A DNA stretch of 64,000 nucleotides, taken from assembly GCA_029948255.1 (NCBI GenBank), contig JALIZF010001800.1:496001-560000 (forward strand), given 5' to 3'. The position numbers were made by a program, and so were the translations under genes. Origin of the DNA: Telmatactis stephensoni (Eukaryota; Cnidaria; Anthozoa; Actiniaria; Isophelliidae). The notes below the pieces were generated by a model. The model saw only the letters and a program-made list of their open reading frames with translations, was not told the origin of the DNA and did no database searches. Below are positions 11,245 to 23,283 of the stretch, in pieces (position 1 is the stretch's first letter; the number at the start of each line of letters is the position of its first letter).

Positions 11245-12150
11245 TTAAGGTGGCCCGTACCTTGATTGATTTGTTTGTTGGGCATGAATTTCAATCGCGT
11301 CTTTTTAAATCAAAACCTTGTCCGATTTCTGAGAAATTTACAGCCATTTGTCTACAAGCTTTGAAATTGTACCGTAATTATTTTTCTGCGAATTAGATCA
11401 AATAATTCAAGATATAAGACGATTTTTAAAAGTAGCTTTTTGAGAAAAATTGGTCATAAATCCAGAATTCTAAGGTGAATTTTTTTCCTATTTCGTTAAT
11501 CCAGTTTAAAGGCATAGGGGACTACATACAACATGTATCGCGCCAATTTAATCCTTAGAAGTTGCGATACAAAATTTGCGCTGCCTGTGACCACGCAAAA
11601 TTATGTAGTCAAAACTACCGCCAAAATCTCAACAAAATTTCAAAACCAGCGAGAACCATATCTGCTATAAGAAAGACAAATACCTATTGTAACTTGTGAA
11701 CAAAATATCGAGACACGAAAAGCTAAACGCCAATGTTATCCTCAAGCAAACTTGGGGAGTAATTTTTGTGACCACGAGGTGAACGTTACAAATTTGTATT
11801 ACTTCGACTTCTACAAATTCTGTCGAATTGTTTTCTGAAATTTTCTAGGTATGGGATAGAACAAGATGTTAACATGCTTGTTGCCAAGTGTCGTTGTCTT
11901 TGCTGCAGTATGTATCATTAGTAAGCAAAATTCCGCACGGGATCTAGACTTTTGGGAATAAAGACAGTAGTTCTCTGAATACAATTGCTTCTGAGTCTAA
12001 ATCCTGTGTGGAATTTTGCAACAGATAGTAAGGTGTTGTTTTGAATAAATTAACAAACCATGAGGGCTTTACCTTGACAGCTCAAACGTCGACTCGATGT
12101 AGTTGCTTACTTTTGAAGCTTACTAATTATACATACTGCAGCAAAGTTAA
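11245..12150. mobile_element. Truncated copy of the TTAAGGTGGCCCGTAC element
   Basis: Left end TTAAGGTGGCCCGTAC at 11245. The sequence then follows the complete copy at 59473-60497 (TTGTTTGT-GGGCATGAATTT, TGCGATACAAA, CAAGCAAACTTGGGGAGTA). The inner part is rearranged and no matching right end is present. Confidence 0.75.
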
Positions 12151-13519
12151 AATGAAAGTTAAAATTGTCGCAGCTAGTGAATCCCACATACTATCAGAAG
12201 AAAAATCATAACTCCGCCAAATGAACACTTAAACCAGTGCAATTTACCAGAGAGAAAGAACAACAATATAGCAACGTGTTTTCAGTATTTTGGCGCATAT
12301 GTTTGAGCGCCGAGTATTTCTTTTCTGCATGACAAGCTATACCTTAGTTTTTGCGACGCAAAATACGCATAAAAAATGTTGCGTCTAGTACTCGAAATCG
12401 CTCTGTTTAAACTCTCTGATTTTACTAAAAGTATGTGTGCATGAATGTGAAGTTTTAGGCCTATGTTTTTGTTTTTCAAAAGCTCATCGTAAACGGGAAA
12501 TATTTTAGAAAGACTGATTTAAACAATCATTGATTATCTTTGCTGTAAAAACACAGATTGACTTAAAATTACTATCATTCAAAAATTCAATCTTTGCTTG
12601 ATAGTTGGTCTAAAGGATATTTTGATCCAACGAGAAGAAGTTCATGAAATCGCGAATTTAAAATGTGAACGGTGAACCCCCTTTTTTATTCCATAAATTT
12701 CATCTCACTATCGTTTCCTAGTATATATCAAAGTGTTAAAAAAAGTTTGGATTGGGAACATGGAAACTTCTCATTAAAACCGCCGGGAATGTCAACTCTT
12801 TGATTTTGCATTGATTCGGACATGAACTGTTTTAATTTCGCTCTGTTTTCTCAACAAATACGTAAAATTTAACCATCGGAGAGAGCCTGAATATGTAGGT
12901 TAGGTATAGAAATACTTTAATATCGACATTTCTATATTATTAATTGCTCAGTGTTGAAGTTATGGACAATATTTGATCCATTCTTTGATACGACAGATCC
13001 AGATGCTGTATCGCAAAAGCGAGAACGGTGATCCCCTCATTTTTCTGCATTTTTTGAAAGTCCCAACTGTAAAGTACTTTTGTGCTGATTTTCCAGGATT
13101 TATTGGATTTTTTTGTTTTGTTCTTTTTGAGTGAAATCACCTTAAGCGCCAAGCACGTCACACAGACATCAATTCCAGTTTCGCTCTCTTAGTATTACGG
13201 TCTCTTGTCAGCATCGAATATTTATCTGTTAGAATTTGAGTCATTAACGAGAACTTATGCTGTGGTTATCCCTTAAATTGATTAACAATTAATTAAATGA
13301 ATCAATAAGCCTGGTCCCTAACTTGCAGCATGGCCCTTGCCGTATCGGTTGATAAGAGCTATATGTTGAAGTTAACTGAAGAAAGATCTCAATTGGTTGC
13401 CACGGGTGGGCCGTGTTCCATGATTAACAACTAAGATTCATCGTTTCCTTCAATTCTTTAATCAATTACGTAAATCTATAGATAACGGGGAATTTTGCAA
13501 TCAATAAATAGTTACAATC
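12151..13519. other. Gene-free stretch with one element end
   Basis: At 13151-13207 there is a solo right end (TCGCTCTCTTAGTATTACGG then TCTCTTG) of the CAAGAGACC element family seen complete at 21088 and 40573. Otherwise I see nothing. Confidence 0.5.
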
Positions 13520-14345
13520 GTTGATCCTCATTACTCGTGCCCAGGCCTTAGGCCGGGAACGAGTTATAAACTGCAAGTGTGTTTTTTTCCTCTGTTCGTC
13601 CTGAGGCACTTCTGATTGGTTAAGAACGTAAAAACAATGCCCTTCATTCATCACCTTTGAGCGACTGCTAACGCAAGCCAGGAACTTTAGGAATGCAAGA
13701 TGGCCGACTACAAAGAAAATAGCTTTCACAGACAGGCTCTTTCAGCACTAAAACAATGTAAAATGGAGCTTTTAACACGAGATATTCCTAGAAACTTATA
13801 AGAGCTTCAAAATGGGCTGTTATTTTGAGCTTGATCTCCAATACTTTGTCCAAATATCGAACTCTAAATGGAATACTTCAAACGAAGCTCCCGCGATAAA
13901 GACTGGGTCCTTTGAGCTGGAAATCTACGAATTTCTCACCCTACATGTTGCTAAACGAACGCATATAGAGGCAAGTCAATCATATTTCTCATTCAAGAGA
14001 TCTTGAGAGGTTTTTGTACTGAATTTTAATATCGAAATTCTGGACCAGACCATTGCATGTTGACCAGACGCGTTTGGTCACGTAATGCTTTTTTTCATAT
14101 ATAAAACATCTGAAACATGAACGAAACAAAACACGATTTGTTATTTGTTATTTGTTATTTGTCTTTACAGCAAACAATTTAGATATATAGTGAAATAAAA
14201 TGTTGAATAAAGTGGTATATTCGCAGGTAATATTTTTGCATGTGAGATATATAATACCCATGATAATAGAAGGACAAAAACACTAATAGCTGCTGACAGA
14301 CAAATGATCAGATAAGGACGGACCATTTGATTTGGTATCACCCTG
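13520..14345. repeat. Dispersed repeat, inverted partner at 24960-25860
   Basis: Begins TTACTCGTGCCCAGGCC and runs through AAGATGGCCGACTACAAAG and GACCAGACGCGTTTGGTCAC to the CTGACAGACAAATGATCAG area. The reverse complement is at 24960-25860 with small indels. The 64-residue frame at 13812-14006 is inside the repeat and unlike any family I know. Confidence 0.8.
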
Positions 14346-14442
14346 TGGTCGACGATAACAAGCTCCTATTCTTAAAGTTGCTGGGCTTACAAAAGTTTAA
14401 TTTCTTTAGTTTTAGTAATTAAATGTTTATGTTTAAAACTCT

Positions 14443-14528
14443 TAGATATAAAAGTTATGACAACAAGTTTTCTCGACGTTTCGACGTCGAAACGTCGAGA
14501 AAACTTGTTGTCATAACTTTTATATCTA
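14443..14528. repeat. Perfect 86-bp palindrome with no spacer
   Basis: Bases 14443-14485 are the exact reverse complement of 14486-14528, with GACGTC at the centre. Both sides are flanked by AGTTTTAGTAA (about 14408 and 14528). Confidence 0.95.
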
Positions 14529-14696
14529 GTTTTAGTAAGTCGATTCAAAAAGGTCTTTACTACTGCGGCTTGTTGAACTACAGGCAACCAGTGTATGCAG
14601 TTCAAGGAGCGTCTTGTTAAAAAGTTTATTAACATCAATCGCTCTTACTCTAGAGGCAGCTAATCTAAATGTCCTTTTTAAGCCGATTTTGGGTTC

Positions 14697-15137
14697 CCTT
14701 TCACATGGGCACGAGTGAACGTACGAGTGCGTCTAGTTTATTTTTAGAACAGAAATGTGCTCTTAATTACTGGGCTACTTGTGGTGGCCTAGTTTTAGGA
14801 TTCGGTTTGTTATTTTTTTCTGATTGGTCGTCCAGACAAAATGCCAAATTGCGCAATATCGCCCAGTAGACGCGCGTGTTAATGCTATCACGTGCTAAGC
14901 ACAGTCCAATGGATCAAGAATGTCCGCCATTAGAGATGACATTTCGAAGTAAGTTTTTAGCCTTTTTCTTCGTGATTATTGTTGTTCTTTCCATATGTCA
15001 GATAGAATTACCGTTTACAAATCTAGAGGAGATTTCTTGTTGAATATTTTGCTGATTCATAGAAGATTTTAAAGCTTCATCGATCGTACTTGAAACTAGA
15101 CGCACAATGGTGCGTTTACTCGTGCCCAGGTAGAATT
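14697..15137. mobile_element. Inverted-repeat element with GGGCACGAGT ends
   Basis: Left end GGGCACGAGTGAACGTACG..GTGCGTCTAGTTT; right end AACTAGACGCAC..GTGCGTTTACTCGTGCCC. A related end is at 24822-24850 (CTAGACGCACACGTGCGCTC then ACTCGTGCCCC). Confidence 0.65.
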
Positions 15138-15383
15138 GAGCCTGGCGTGGTATGCAGTGCATCATAAAACATAACCGACCTTCATCCAATCACATCATTA
15201 GATGTTGCAGACCTCTGAGGAAAAGGACGTCTGTGAAATGTTTTACATGCGCTTTAGTTCCTGAAAGTCTTATTATTTCTCCATTGTTCGAAGACTGCAG
15301 AAAATGAGTTTGGGATACCTGTGGTCTTACATTACCCACATGCAACTATTGCATTCACTCAGGCTATGGGAGAGGCACCTGTT

Positions 15384-15575
15384 ACTGCTGTTTATACACA
15401 GGCGAGCTGTCCGTGGCAACCAGCAGTTCTTTTGCTTTGATTTGAAGTTGTGTTCACTGATTTACAACATAAACAGGTTGCTGTTTATTATACATAGACG
15501 AGCTGTGCATGGCAACCAGCAGCTCTTTTGCTTTGATTTGAACAACTTGTGTTCACTGACAACATAAACAGGTTG
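15384..15575. repeat. Tandem duplication, about 96-bp unit, two copies
   Basis: Both copies contain GAGCTGT..GGCAACCAGCAG, TCTTTTGCTTTGATTTGAA and ACAACATAAACAGGTTGC. Confidence 0.85.
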
Positions 15576-17407
15576 CCAGTTTAATTCATTTGTGTTACAA
15601 AATAGAAATGTTTTAACAGCTCCCTGGAATTTCTTCATATAGTCTCTTTTTGAAAACCACATGTTCTTGACTGACCCAACTGTTCATGCACAAGCAGCAA
15701 GCAGCCCAAGAACACATTGAACTATAGACACAAAATGTTGCGTTCACTCAGGCTACCAGCAAAGGAGCTTCTTTGCTCGTTACCCAAGTAAATGCAACAC
15801 CTTGGATTGGTAAGCTGTATAATTAAAAAAAAAAAAAAACTGAACTAAATTTACCCAAGCTGGATTCGTTACCGCGTTGATCAAATGTAACGTTTTCCTT
15901 GACATAGGATTCTAGATATTGGATAATGAATTAGAAATTGTTTTTGTTGCAATTCCAAATTTATCGACTTATATTGAATAGTCTCTAGAGTACTTAGGGC
16001 AAATTTATTAGTTTTGACTATAGGTCAATTTGAAACGATATCTTCAATTTGGAGTTATTATTATGTAAGTTAATTATTCAAATTACTGGATTGTTGAGGA
16101 TCACAGAATTGATTGTTACGGATCACAGAATTTCGAAGGAAAAATTCCTTTCGACTAAGAAGACACAATATAAGTTCAAGGGCACTATAAGGAAAGCACA
16201 TCTAGCGCTAGATCCAAGTGCATGGGAAAGTTTGTCCCTTAACTCCCTTACGGCATTTAACTACAAAAGATCCTAAGGCCGCGAGAATGAAAAGGTTTTC
16301 TTTCATATCATAATTAAACGGACCAGATCCAAGGACTGTTGTCACAAATTACGCGGAAGACACAATATCCAACAGTGCATATTTTCTTTAAGTGTTTACC
16401 AAGAAGGTAGGTTTTGCTTGCATGTGCGGTGACATGACACTGTTCTTTTAATGTTTTGTGATTTGTTTTGAAAATGTTGGATAAGTTTTTCCATTTCTGC
16501 GTCAGTATATCTTGACTGACCAAATTGATACATATCTGATGTTTGTCAAATGGACAAGTGAATGAACTCTTTTTTTACTCAGTGACAAATGTGAACACTT
16601 AAGATACATCTGAAATGTTCCTAGTATAGTAAACAATTCACATGCAAAGTATTAAAACCACAGATTGTAAAATCTTAGATTGATCCGTCTCTCACTAAAA
16701 TCAGTAGTTTGCCATTTAATTTTAAACTTAAATTTTGTATTATTTGACCAGAAACCTAGTTTTACAAGAAGACAAACAACATTCCAGACATAGTCTAGAT
16801 GTTTACGATTTCAGTTAGCCTAGTTTGACTGTATGGTACTTCAGTGAAGCTTTTCGATCCGTTCAAAGCTGAGGTTTACGTAAGTATCCACAAAAACCCG
16901 TGCAAACTATTCCAACAGCATCCTGAACACATAGGCAATATTGTTGACCACCAAAATGCAACATTGTTTGAAGTTGTAACACTGTTGTAAAGTGGGACAA
17001 TGTTGGCTCAAAGTGGTGTTCGAACGTTGCAGCAAACAGTGTTGGGAGTTGTTGGCCAACAACGCTCCCACCAACCGATTCAAACGGCTCAAACTTCGAC
17101 ACCAACAACTGCTAACAACACCCAACAGTGTATTCAAACGTATCTAACATGTTGGAACCAACGACAATTCATGTTGAGAGTTGATGGTCGACAATGCTGG
17201 GTATTGCTGGTAGCGTTTGCACAAGGCTTTATAAATGCAGCTCGTCGAAGCTTAGATTGCTTGTTGTCTGAATAGATTTTGGACTTCACTACCTCAGAAT
17301 GCATGAAAGTAAGGGCAACTACGATATTTGAAAATATTCTTTTAGATGAAATAACCCCAGTGCTTGAATGACGTACAATCTATCTTAAAAGAGTTGTACA
17401 AACGTCG
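15576..17407. other. Gene-free stretch with TTGTTGG/CCAACAA-rich part
   Basis: At about 16880-17230 many short GTTGTTGG and CCAACAAC motifs lie in opposite orientation, like a decayed inverted-repeat element. The three overlapping open frames there are products of this composition. Elsewhere I see nothing. Confidence 0.5.
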
Positions 17408-17755
17408 AAATTATTCCTCGGCCAATTATTAAAACAGAACATATTAGGTTAACTGTTGAAAAGGTAGAATCAGCGCATCGACCAATGCAACCCGGCAAGC
17501 TAAAGAATATTTTGTACGTTTTTCTACATCTTGGGAATTAGGCAATCAGTTTTAATATTGTAACCCCAAATGTTTTAACTCCAAATTATTCCTCGGCCAA
17601 TTGTTAAAACAGAAAATACTGGTAGGCTGACTATTGAAAAGCTAGAATCAGCGCATCGTCCAACCAAACTAAAGAAGGTACTTGTACGTTTTTCTATATC
17701 TTTGAGAATTAGGCAATAATTTTTAATATTGGAACCCCACATCAATCAAAGCACG
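17408..17755. repeat. Tandem duplication, about 175-bp unit, two copies
   Basis: Both copies hold TTATTCCTCGGCCAATT, AGAATCAGCGCATCG and TGTACGTTTTTCTA in the same order. Confidence 0.85.
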
Positions 17756-18599
17756 AGACAGTCAACTCGGTTTTCTATTTTAGTTCCTACAGCGTCGATA
17801 CAGCGGTTCTTGATCACACGCGTCCGTAATGACAATGTGTCATTTTGAAATTCTACAAAAATAATTGGTTTTGCTCCTGATTGGAATCTGAAAAAGTGAA
17901 CATCTTTCAAGATACGCCAGTAAAAATAAGCTAAAATTTAAAACAATTTTTTGACTAGTTTTACGACTTTTGCAAAAGAAAAATCTGATTTTGAGAAGAA
18001 AAATACGTGGTTTCATTCTAGATGGTCAAAAGCGCATGAAAAGTGGCTCTTTATACGACCGGAAATGAAGCATGTAATTCATTGTAATTCTTGCCACTCT
18101 CTGGGGAGGGCTGGGGATTTCATGATTATTTAGGTAAATTTAATAAGATTTCGCGCGTTTCTCAGCAAATAACTTTTTAAATCGCATGGATACCCTATAA
18201 TTTTATTTTCTTATTCGGTTTTAGATTAACTAAGCTGGTATTAGAATTCAGAAACTTTAAGCTCAATTGTTGAACATGGAACAAAATTCAACAGTTCGCT
18301 TAATACTTCTGCTGAACAGCCTATATGGTGCACATATGTGTACCACCCAATACCAATAGCCACAGGTAGCCCAGTAACGCTGGCAACCGGCGTCTAGTTA
18401 ATTAATTAACACTAGCGTGACATTGTAAGATATTTTATGTATCGAAAAATTTAATTTACTATTAGATCTATCACATCGATAACAGTGAAAATGCAAAATT
18501 TTGTAAAGATTGCACTTAAACTGACGAAGATATGAATTTCAAAAAACTAATCATTTTCGCAGAGACTAAATAAATGTTCACGCTCTATATGTATCACGC
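17756..18599. other. Gene-free stretch
   Basis: Part (about 18040-18200) resembles the interior of the TTAA element at 40971-41804 (AACTTT.TAAATCGCA.GGATACCC). No gene seen. Confidence 0.45.
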
Positions 18600-18875
18600 T
18601 CTACCTACATACATTTAATTTCTTTGCAAAAATGCTACTAGAATATTCTTGGTTTCAAAAATTATATCTTCGATAGTTTAAGGACAATCTTTACGAAACT
18701 TTTCATTTTTACTACTGTCAACGTGACAAATTCAATTTAATAGTGAACTTCTTTTTTCGATACTTAAAATATTTTACAAAATGTAACGAGCTCGAGCGTG
18801 ATAAGGGTCAACAATCACATAAGTTATGATGAATAAAGATAAGTTGTATGTATCGGTCATTCTTCACTAATAACT

Positions 18876-19020
18876 TAGAGCGATAACACTAAAACCATGA
18901 AACAAGTACTAACTAAAAAGTACAAGCAGTTCTAATGAAACAATAGAAAACAAAGGGTTTTGCTACTATTTGTCTCTATTTAGTTACTAAGTTATTTCAC
19001 GGTTTAAGTTTTATTGCTCT
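18876..19020. mobile_element. Second copy of the TAGAGCGATAAC MITE, in the 5' flank of sulfotransferase 2
   Basis: Same family as 3417-3561. The flank of the third sulfotransferase at about 54070 reads ACTAATAACTTAATCAAATT without it, giving the empty site. In block 2 it interrupts ACTTA / TCAAATT, compatible with a TA target duplication. Confidence 0.85.
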
Positions 19021-19117
19021 GTATCAAATTTAGCGGGTTAAACGCTATTTTGCGCCACTGTCTTCGATTCATTTCACCATTTTGCTTTATATCAGTATTA
19101 AATCACCATTATCCAAG

Positions 19118-20068
19118 ATGTCAGCACCTGCAACCGGATACAAAAACAACATTCAAGCAAGTCAGCAAGAATCTTATCGTCATCCTCCATTGTTCCCGAC
19201 AATCGATGGCATTATTCATTCACCTGAAGTTACTAAAGAGTTTCTGGGTGAAATCAAACATCTTCCAGTCCAAGAAGGTGATCTCTTCGTAGATACGTAT
19301 CCCAAAGCAGGGACAACATGGGTGTCTGAGATTGTATGGCAAATTTACAGCGATGGCGCGGTGGACATGACTGATTTGGGTGAACGGGTGCCCTATCTAG
19401 AATTGGAAAAATTCGTTCACAGCAAAATTAAGAACCAAAAGCTAAACCTTAGGAAATTCTATTTGAAGAGACCGTTTCCTCGTTTCTTCAAAGTTCATCT
19501 ACCATACCATTTAGCACCTATGGGAGATGGCATCACTAAGCCTAAGTACATCTACGTGCTACGAAACCCCAAAGATACCGCTGTGTCATACTATTGGCAT
19601 TATAAAGGAATGAAGATCTTCGAATTTAACCAATCTTGGGATGAGTTTTTTGAGATGTTTATTAAAGCTGATGTTTGCTACGGAAGTTGGTTTGATCACG
19701 TGCTTGGATGGTGGGCTCACCGTGATGATCCCAACATTTTGTTTCTAAAGTACGAGAATATGAAGAAAAACCTGCCTGGTTCTGTCCAACAGATCGCCAA
19801 GTTTCTTGGTAAAGATTTACCCCAAGACAAGATTGAACGCATTGCTGAGCAAACGACCTTTAAGGCCATGTCTGACGGCAAAGGACGATTTTTTGATGGC
19901 AATGAAGTGCTAGAAAAGCATATTCGCGCACCCGGAATAGTCAAGTTCATCCGCAAGGGAGAAGTTGGGGATTGGCAAAACTACTTCAACGAGGAACAAA
20001 ACAAGAGATTTGACGCATTGTACGAAAGCAAAATGGCCGGTAGTGGACTAGAACTAGAATTTGAATGA
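19118..20068 (+). CDS. Cytosolic sulfotransferase (SULT family), intact, intronless
   Basis: A 316-residue PAPS-dependent sulfotransferase. An in-frame ATG lies 36 bases upstream, but I start at ATGTCAGCACCT because the other two copies begin at the same place after ATCCAAG(AT). All key parts are present: TYPKAGTTW phosphosulfate loop, KVHLPYHL with the catalytic His, RNPKDTAVSYYWHYK with the 3'-phosphate Ser, and RKGEVGDWQNYF near the end. Differences from copy 1 cluster in the acceptor-facing parts (for example ICYGSW-type V/C changes and KIFEFNQ for KHYEFNR), so substrate choice could differ; this is inference. The gene lies 13.6 kb from copy 1 on the same strand, with a shared 3' flank of about 3 kb. 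Its 5' flank carries a MITE about 100 bp before the ATG. Confidence 0.95.
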   Translation: MSAPATGYKNNIQASQQESYRHPPLFPTIDGIIHSPEVTKEFLGEIKHLPVQEGDLFVDTYPKAGTTWVSEIVWQIYSDGAVDMTDLGERVPYLELEKFVHSKIKNQKLNLRKFYLKRPFPRFFKVHLPYHLAPMGDGITKPKYIYVLRNPKDTAVSYYWHYKGMKIFEFNQSWDEFFEMFIKADVCYGSWFDHVLGWWAHRDDPNILFLKYENMKKNLPGSVQQIAKFLGKDLPQDKIERIAEQTTFKAMSDGKGRFFDGNEVLEKHIRAPGIVKFIRKGEVGDWQNYFNEEQNKRFDALYESKMAGSGLELEFE

Positions 20069-20444
20069 ATTTAGTACTGTGTATCAAGTTGCATGCAAGT
20101 TTTTGTTGTTATATCTTATATTGTAAGGTAGTAGTTTGTTATTATTATCACCATTACAGAATTCATATCCTCAAGGTTATTGTAAAGCATGCACATTGAT
20201 TTAAGGTGATTCCGTAGTTTTGCATTGCGCACGCTCTACTGCGCACGATTCTACTGTGCGCAAGCTCGCGCACACCAGAGTTAATAACTCTACGCACATG
20301 GAGAAATCTCAAGTTTTCAAGATGGCCGCCAATTAGATGAAAAAAAAAACATTTTAAAAATCTAAAATGTTCAAAATTACGACAAATAACTCTGAAAGCA
20401 TCAAAAGAATACTAGCTTGATATCATTATTATTTCGCTGTGTCT

Positions 20445-21060
20445 AGATGCCCGGCAGCCGGTCACAGCCTTCAAAAGACTATAAATGCCCGGCAGTCTGA
20501 AATTTTTTATAAAAATCAGTCAAACAACTAGGATTCAAAGCATCGAACCCTTCTACCTTTGTTTAGAAATGTCAAGCGCTTGTCGTGAGCTCGACGGATT
20601 TGAAAGTGAGAAAATTCTTCGACCTGGGCCGCAGAGTACGAAACACTCATTTCCCCTCATATCATTTGAGGCACGGTTGACGAAAAATTTGCACGGTTGA
20701 CGACTGCCGGTCATGATCACAACATTCGACTGAATTACTATATGCCCGGCAGTCGAATTTCTTTTTAAAAATGCAACAATAACAACTAAGATTCAAGGTA
20801 TCAAAACACTCTATCTTTGTTCAGAAAACACAAGCGCTTTTCTTGAGCTCAGATAGGTTGGAAACAGCTAATTCTTCAACCTTGGCACAGCTTGAGTACA
20901 AAGAATGCTCAAAATGATAAAAAAAATTAGATTCAAAGCATATATCGAATCCCCTATCTTTGTTGGGAAATGTCAAGCGCTTTTCTTGAGCTTATGGGTT
21001 TGAAGATTCTTTGGATTTTATGCAATACGTCTCCATGTGGACAGGTCCCAATGGAAAAAC
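20445..21060. repeat. CCGGCAGTC-type repeats, block 2 copy
   Basis: Same repeat group as 6850-7330, with one more unit. The frame at 20485-20700 lies inside it and is not a gene. Confidence 0.55.
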
Positions 21061-21087
21061 TCCATTTTAGACAGCACTGAGTTTAAC

Positions 21088-21365
21088 CAAGAGACCATAA
21101 TACTAAGAGAACGAAGCTCAGTATTGATGTCTGTGCCATGTTCGTGGCGGCTAAGGCTATTTTTAGTAAGTTCGCCATCGCGCGCGCAAGGCTCTTAGAC
21201 AATAGAATTCAAACGGTCCCGTCCGCGCGCACGTCAAAAATCAAATTCTATTGGTGGAGGGACTTGCGCGCGCGATGGCGAACTTACTAAAAATAGCCTT
21301 AGCCGCCACGAACATGGCACAGACATCAATACTGAGCTTCGCTCTCTTAGTATTATGGTCTCTTG
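21088..21365. mobile_element. 278-bp MITE with CAAGAGACC ends and a 7-bp target duplication
   Basis: Ends CAAGAGACCATAATACTAAG and its reverse complement. The flanks GTTTAAC at 21081-21087 and 21366-21372 form a 7-bp direct repeat. Block 1 at about 7367 has the unoccupied site (GAGTTTAACCAACTCC). A sister copy is at 40573-40863. The frame at 21251-21457 is inside it and not a gene. Confidence 0.92.
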
Positions 21366-21560
21366 GTTTAACCGACTCCTGCAAACTATGTAATGACTTT
21401 ATTTATAAGTATCAACTATATAATTCGTTGCTTTTTATTTTCTTTTTGAAAATTTGAAGATTCTTGAAAAGAAAAGTCGTGGAGAGATGACTGCTACAGA
21501 GGATGGCGTGACCACTTTATTGTGTGACGTTCTATTGGCGTCTGGCTTCTCACTCAAGAA

Positions 21561-22297
21561 ATTGCAAATTGAATAAATTATCTCTTCGCTCACAACACAG
21601 CGCGCATTCAAAGTGTTTTGATGACGGAATAATTGCAAATTAAGTTAATTATCTCTTAGCTCACAACACAGCGCGCATTCAAAGAGTTTTGATGACGGAA
21701 CAATTGCAAATGGAATAAATTATCTCTTCGCTCACAACACAGCGCGCATTCAAAGTGTTTTGATGACCGAATAATTGCAAATTGAATTAATTATCTCTTA
21801 GCTCACAACATAGCTCGCATTCAAAGTGTTTTGATGACGGAACAATTGGACGTAGGAGTTGCACTATGTTATACACGCTTTTTAACTTTGACTTTCTAAA
21901 GATATTATTTATTATTGTTATTATTACTTTTTGTTAGGGGGAGGGATAGGGATAGGGCTGTTTTGTTTTAAAGGGGTTGGGTATGGTGTTTGAACCTTAG
22001 TAGGGGACGTCATGTCTTTTTGTTCTGCTACCTGTATGTATTCCATGTATATACAAATCCTTAAATAAATAAATAAATAAATTGCAAATGGAATAAATTA
22101 TCTCCTCGCTCACAACACAGCGCGCATTCAAAGTGTTTTGATGAAGGGATAATTGCATATTAATTGAATAAATTATCTCTTCACTCTCAACACAGCGTGC
22201 ATTCAAAGTGTTTTGATGATGGAATAATTGCAAATTGAATCAATTATCTCTTAGCTCACAACACAGCGCGCATTCACAGTGTTTTGATGACGGAAGA
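21561..22297. repeat. 71-bp tandem array, interrupted
   Basis: About seven units of the same 71-bp repeat as 7567-8068, split by the insertion at 21849-22079. The module with TTTTCTCGCGCTGGTAATG follows at 22315-22545. Confidence 0.9.
21849..22079 (+). mobile_element. 3' end of a non-LTR retrotransposon inserted in the 71-bp array
   Basis: 231 bp ending TCCTTAAATAAATAAATAAA, a typical (AAAT)n tail, placed between AATTG at 21844-21848 and AATTG at 22080-22084. No protein remains, so the family is not assigned. Confidence 0.7.
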
Positions 22298-23283
22298 ATT
22301 ATACAAAATTGTATGAAAATACCCGCTGCAATTTTTTCTCGCGCTGGTAATGTATTTTTAGATTTTGTTGCAGGGAAAAATTGCAGCGTCTGTCATCACT
22401 CTGCAACATTCAGTACGAGTGTTAAATGTTGCAGAGAAAAATATTGCAGCGTGTATCGCCGGCTTTAATTTTCTCTCGCGCTGGCAATGCAATTTTAGGG
22501 ATTTTGTTGCGAGAGCGAAATTGCCGAGTGTATCATGTCTGGCAACACAGTTTCCTTGTTTACTACATTATCTCAGCTGTTTTATGTAAATACGATTAGT
22601 AAAAAATAAAGTAATTTGAGTTTGAAAATGTTTTATCTGGTCTAGTTTTGCTGCTTTTTACGGCTCATTTTTTCTTTGAGCTCCAGTGTTTAGCATGTCG
22701 TGTTTATTGAATTTGTTGTTAGAAATTTACGGATAATTCCTTTTCCTCTTTATCAACGAGCTTTTGCTTGCTTGTTTTCTTTTTTTGTCTGTTTTTTTTT
22801 TGTTTTTTGTTTGTTTTCCTATTTGTTCGTATTAAGTATTTGGCTCACGTCAAGAATATTTTGGTCTGCTAGATTTCAGTTTACTCGCTACTTGAAAATT
22901 TTAGCTGCTCACAAATTTTCCCATTCTAGTTTGTTTACTTTGATTTCTGTTATAACCAATATTTTATTAGGTTTTTTATTTCCTTGCAGAAAGTCTTTTT
23001 ATGCTTTGAAACTGGAATGCTTTAGTTGAAATAAGGTGTGATGTTCAAAGAGACTACTAAAGAAAATGAGGCTTGTTTGAATGATGGCGTAGCGTGTTTA
23101 GATAGCCTCATCCAGAACTCTTCTGGGCCAATAACAGCAAACTTCATACTAATAAGTGCATTTGTCATTTTGATCAAATTTTATCATTACAAAAATTGTC
23201 ATGGGAAATTTTTCAAAGAAACTTTATTTGATTGTGTGCAAGGGATTTTTAAGGGTGACTCGCTGTTGTCACAGGAAAAAAGC

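Larger units (their letters stand above)
19030..23283. repeat. Segmental duplication block 2
   Basis: Homologous to 5445-8971. The upstream homology with block 3 extends further back, from about 18610 (match 53830-54080), a part not found before sulfotransferase 1. Extra insertions are at 21088-21365 and 21849-22079. Confidence 0.85.

Noticed and set aside
13812..14006. 64-residue frame
   Set aside because: It lies in a dispersed repeat whose inverted copy near 25400-25550 does not keep the frame.
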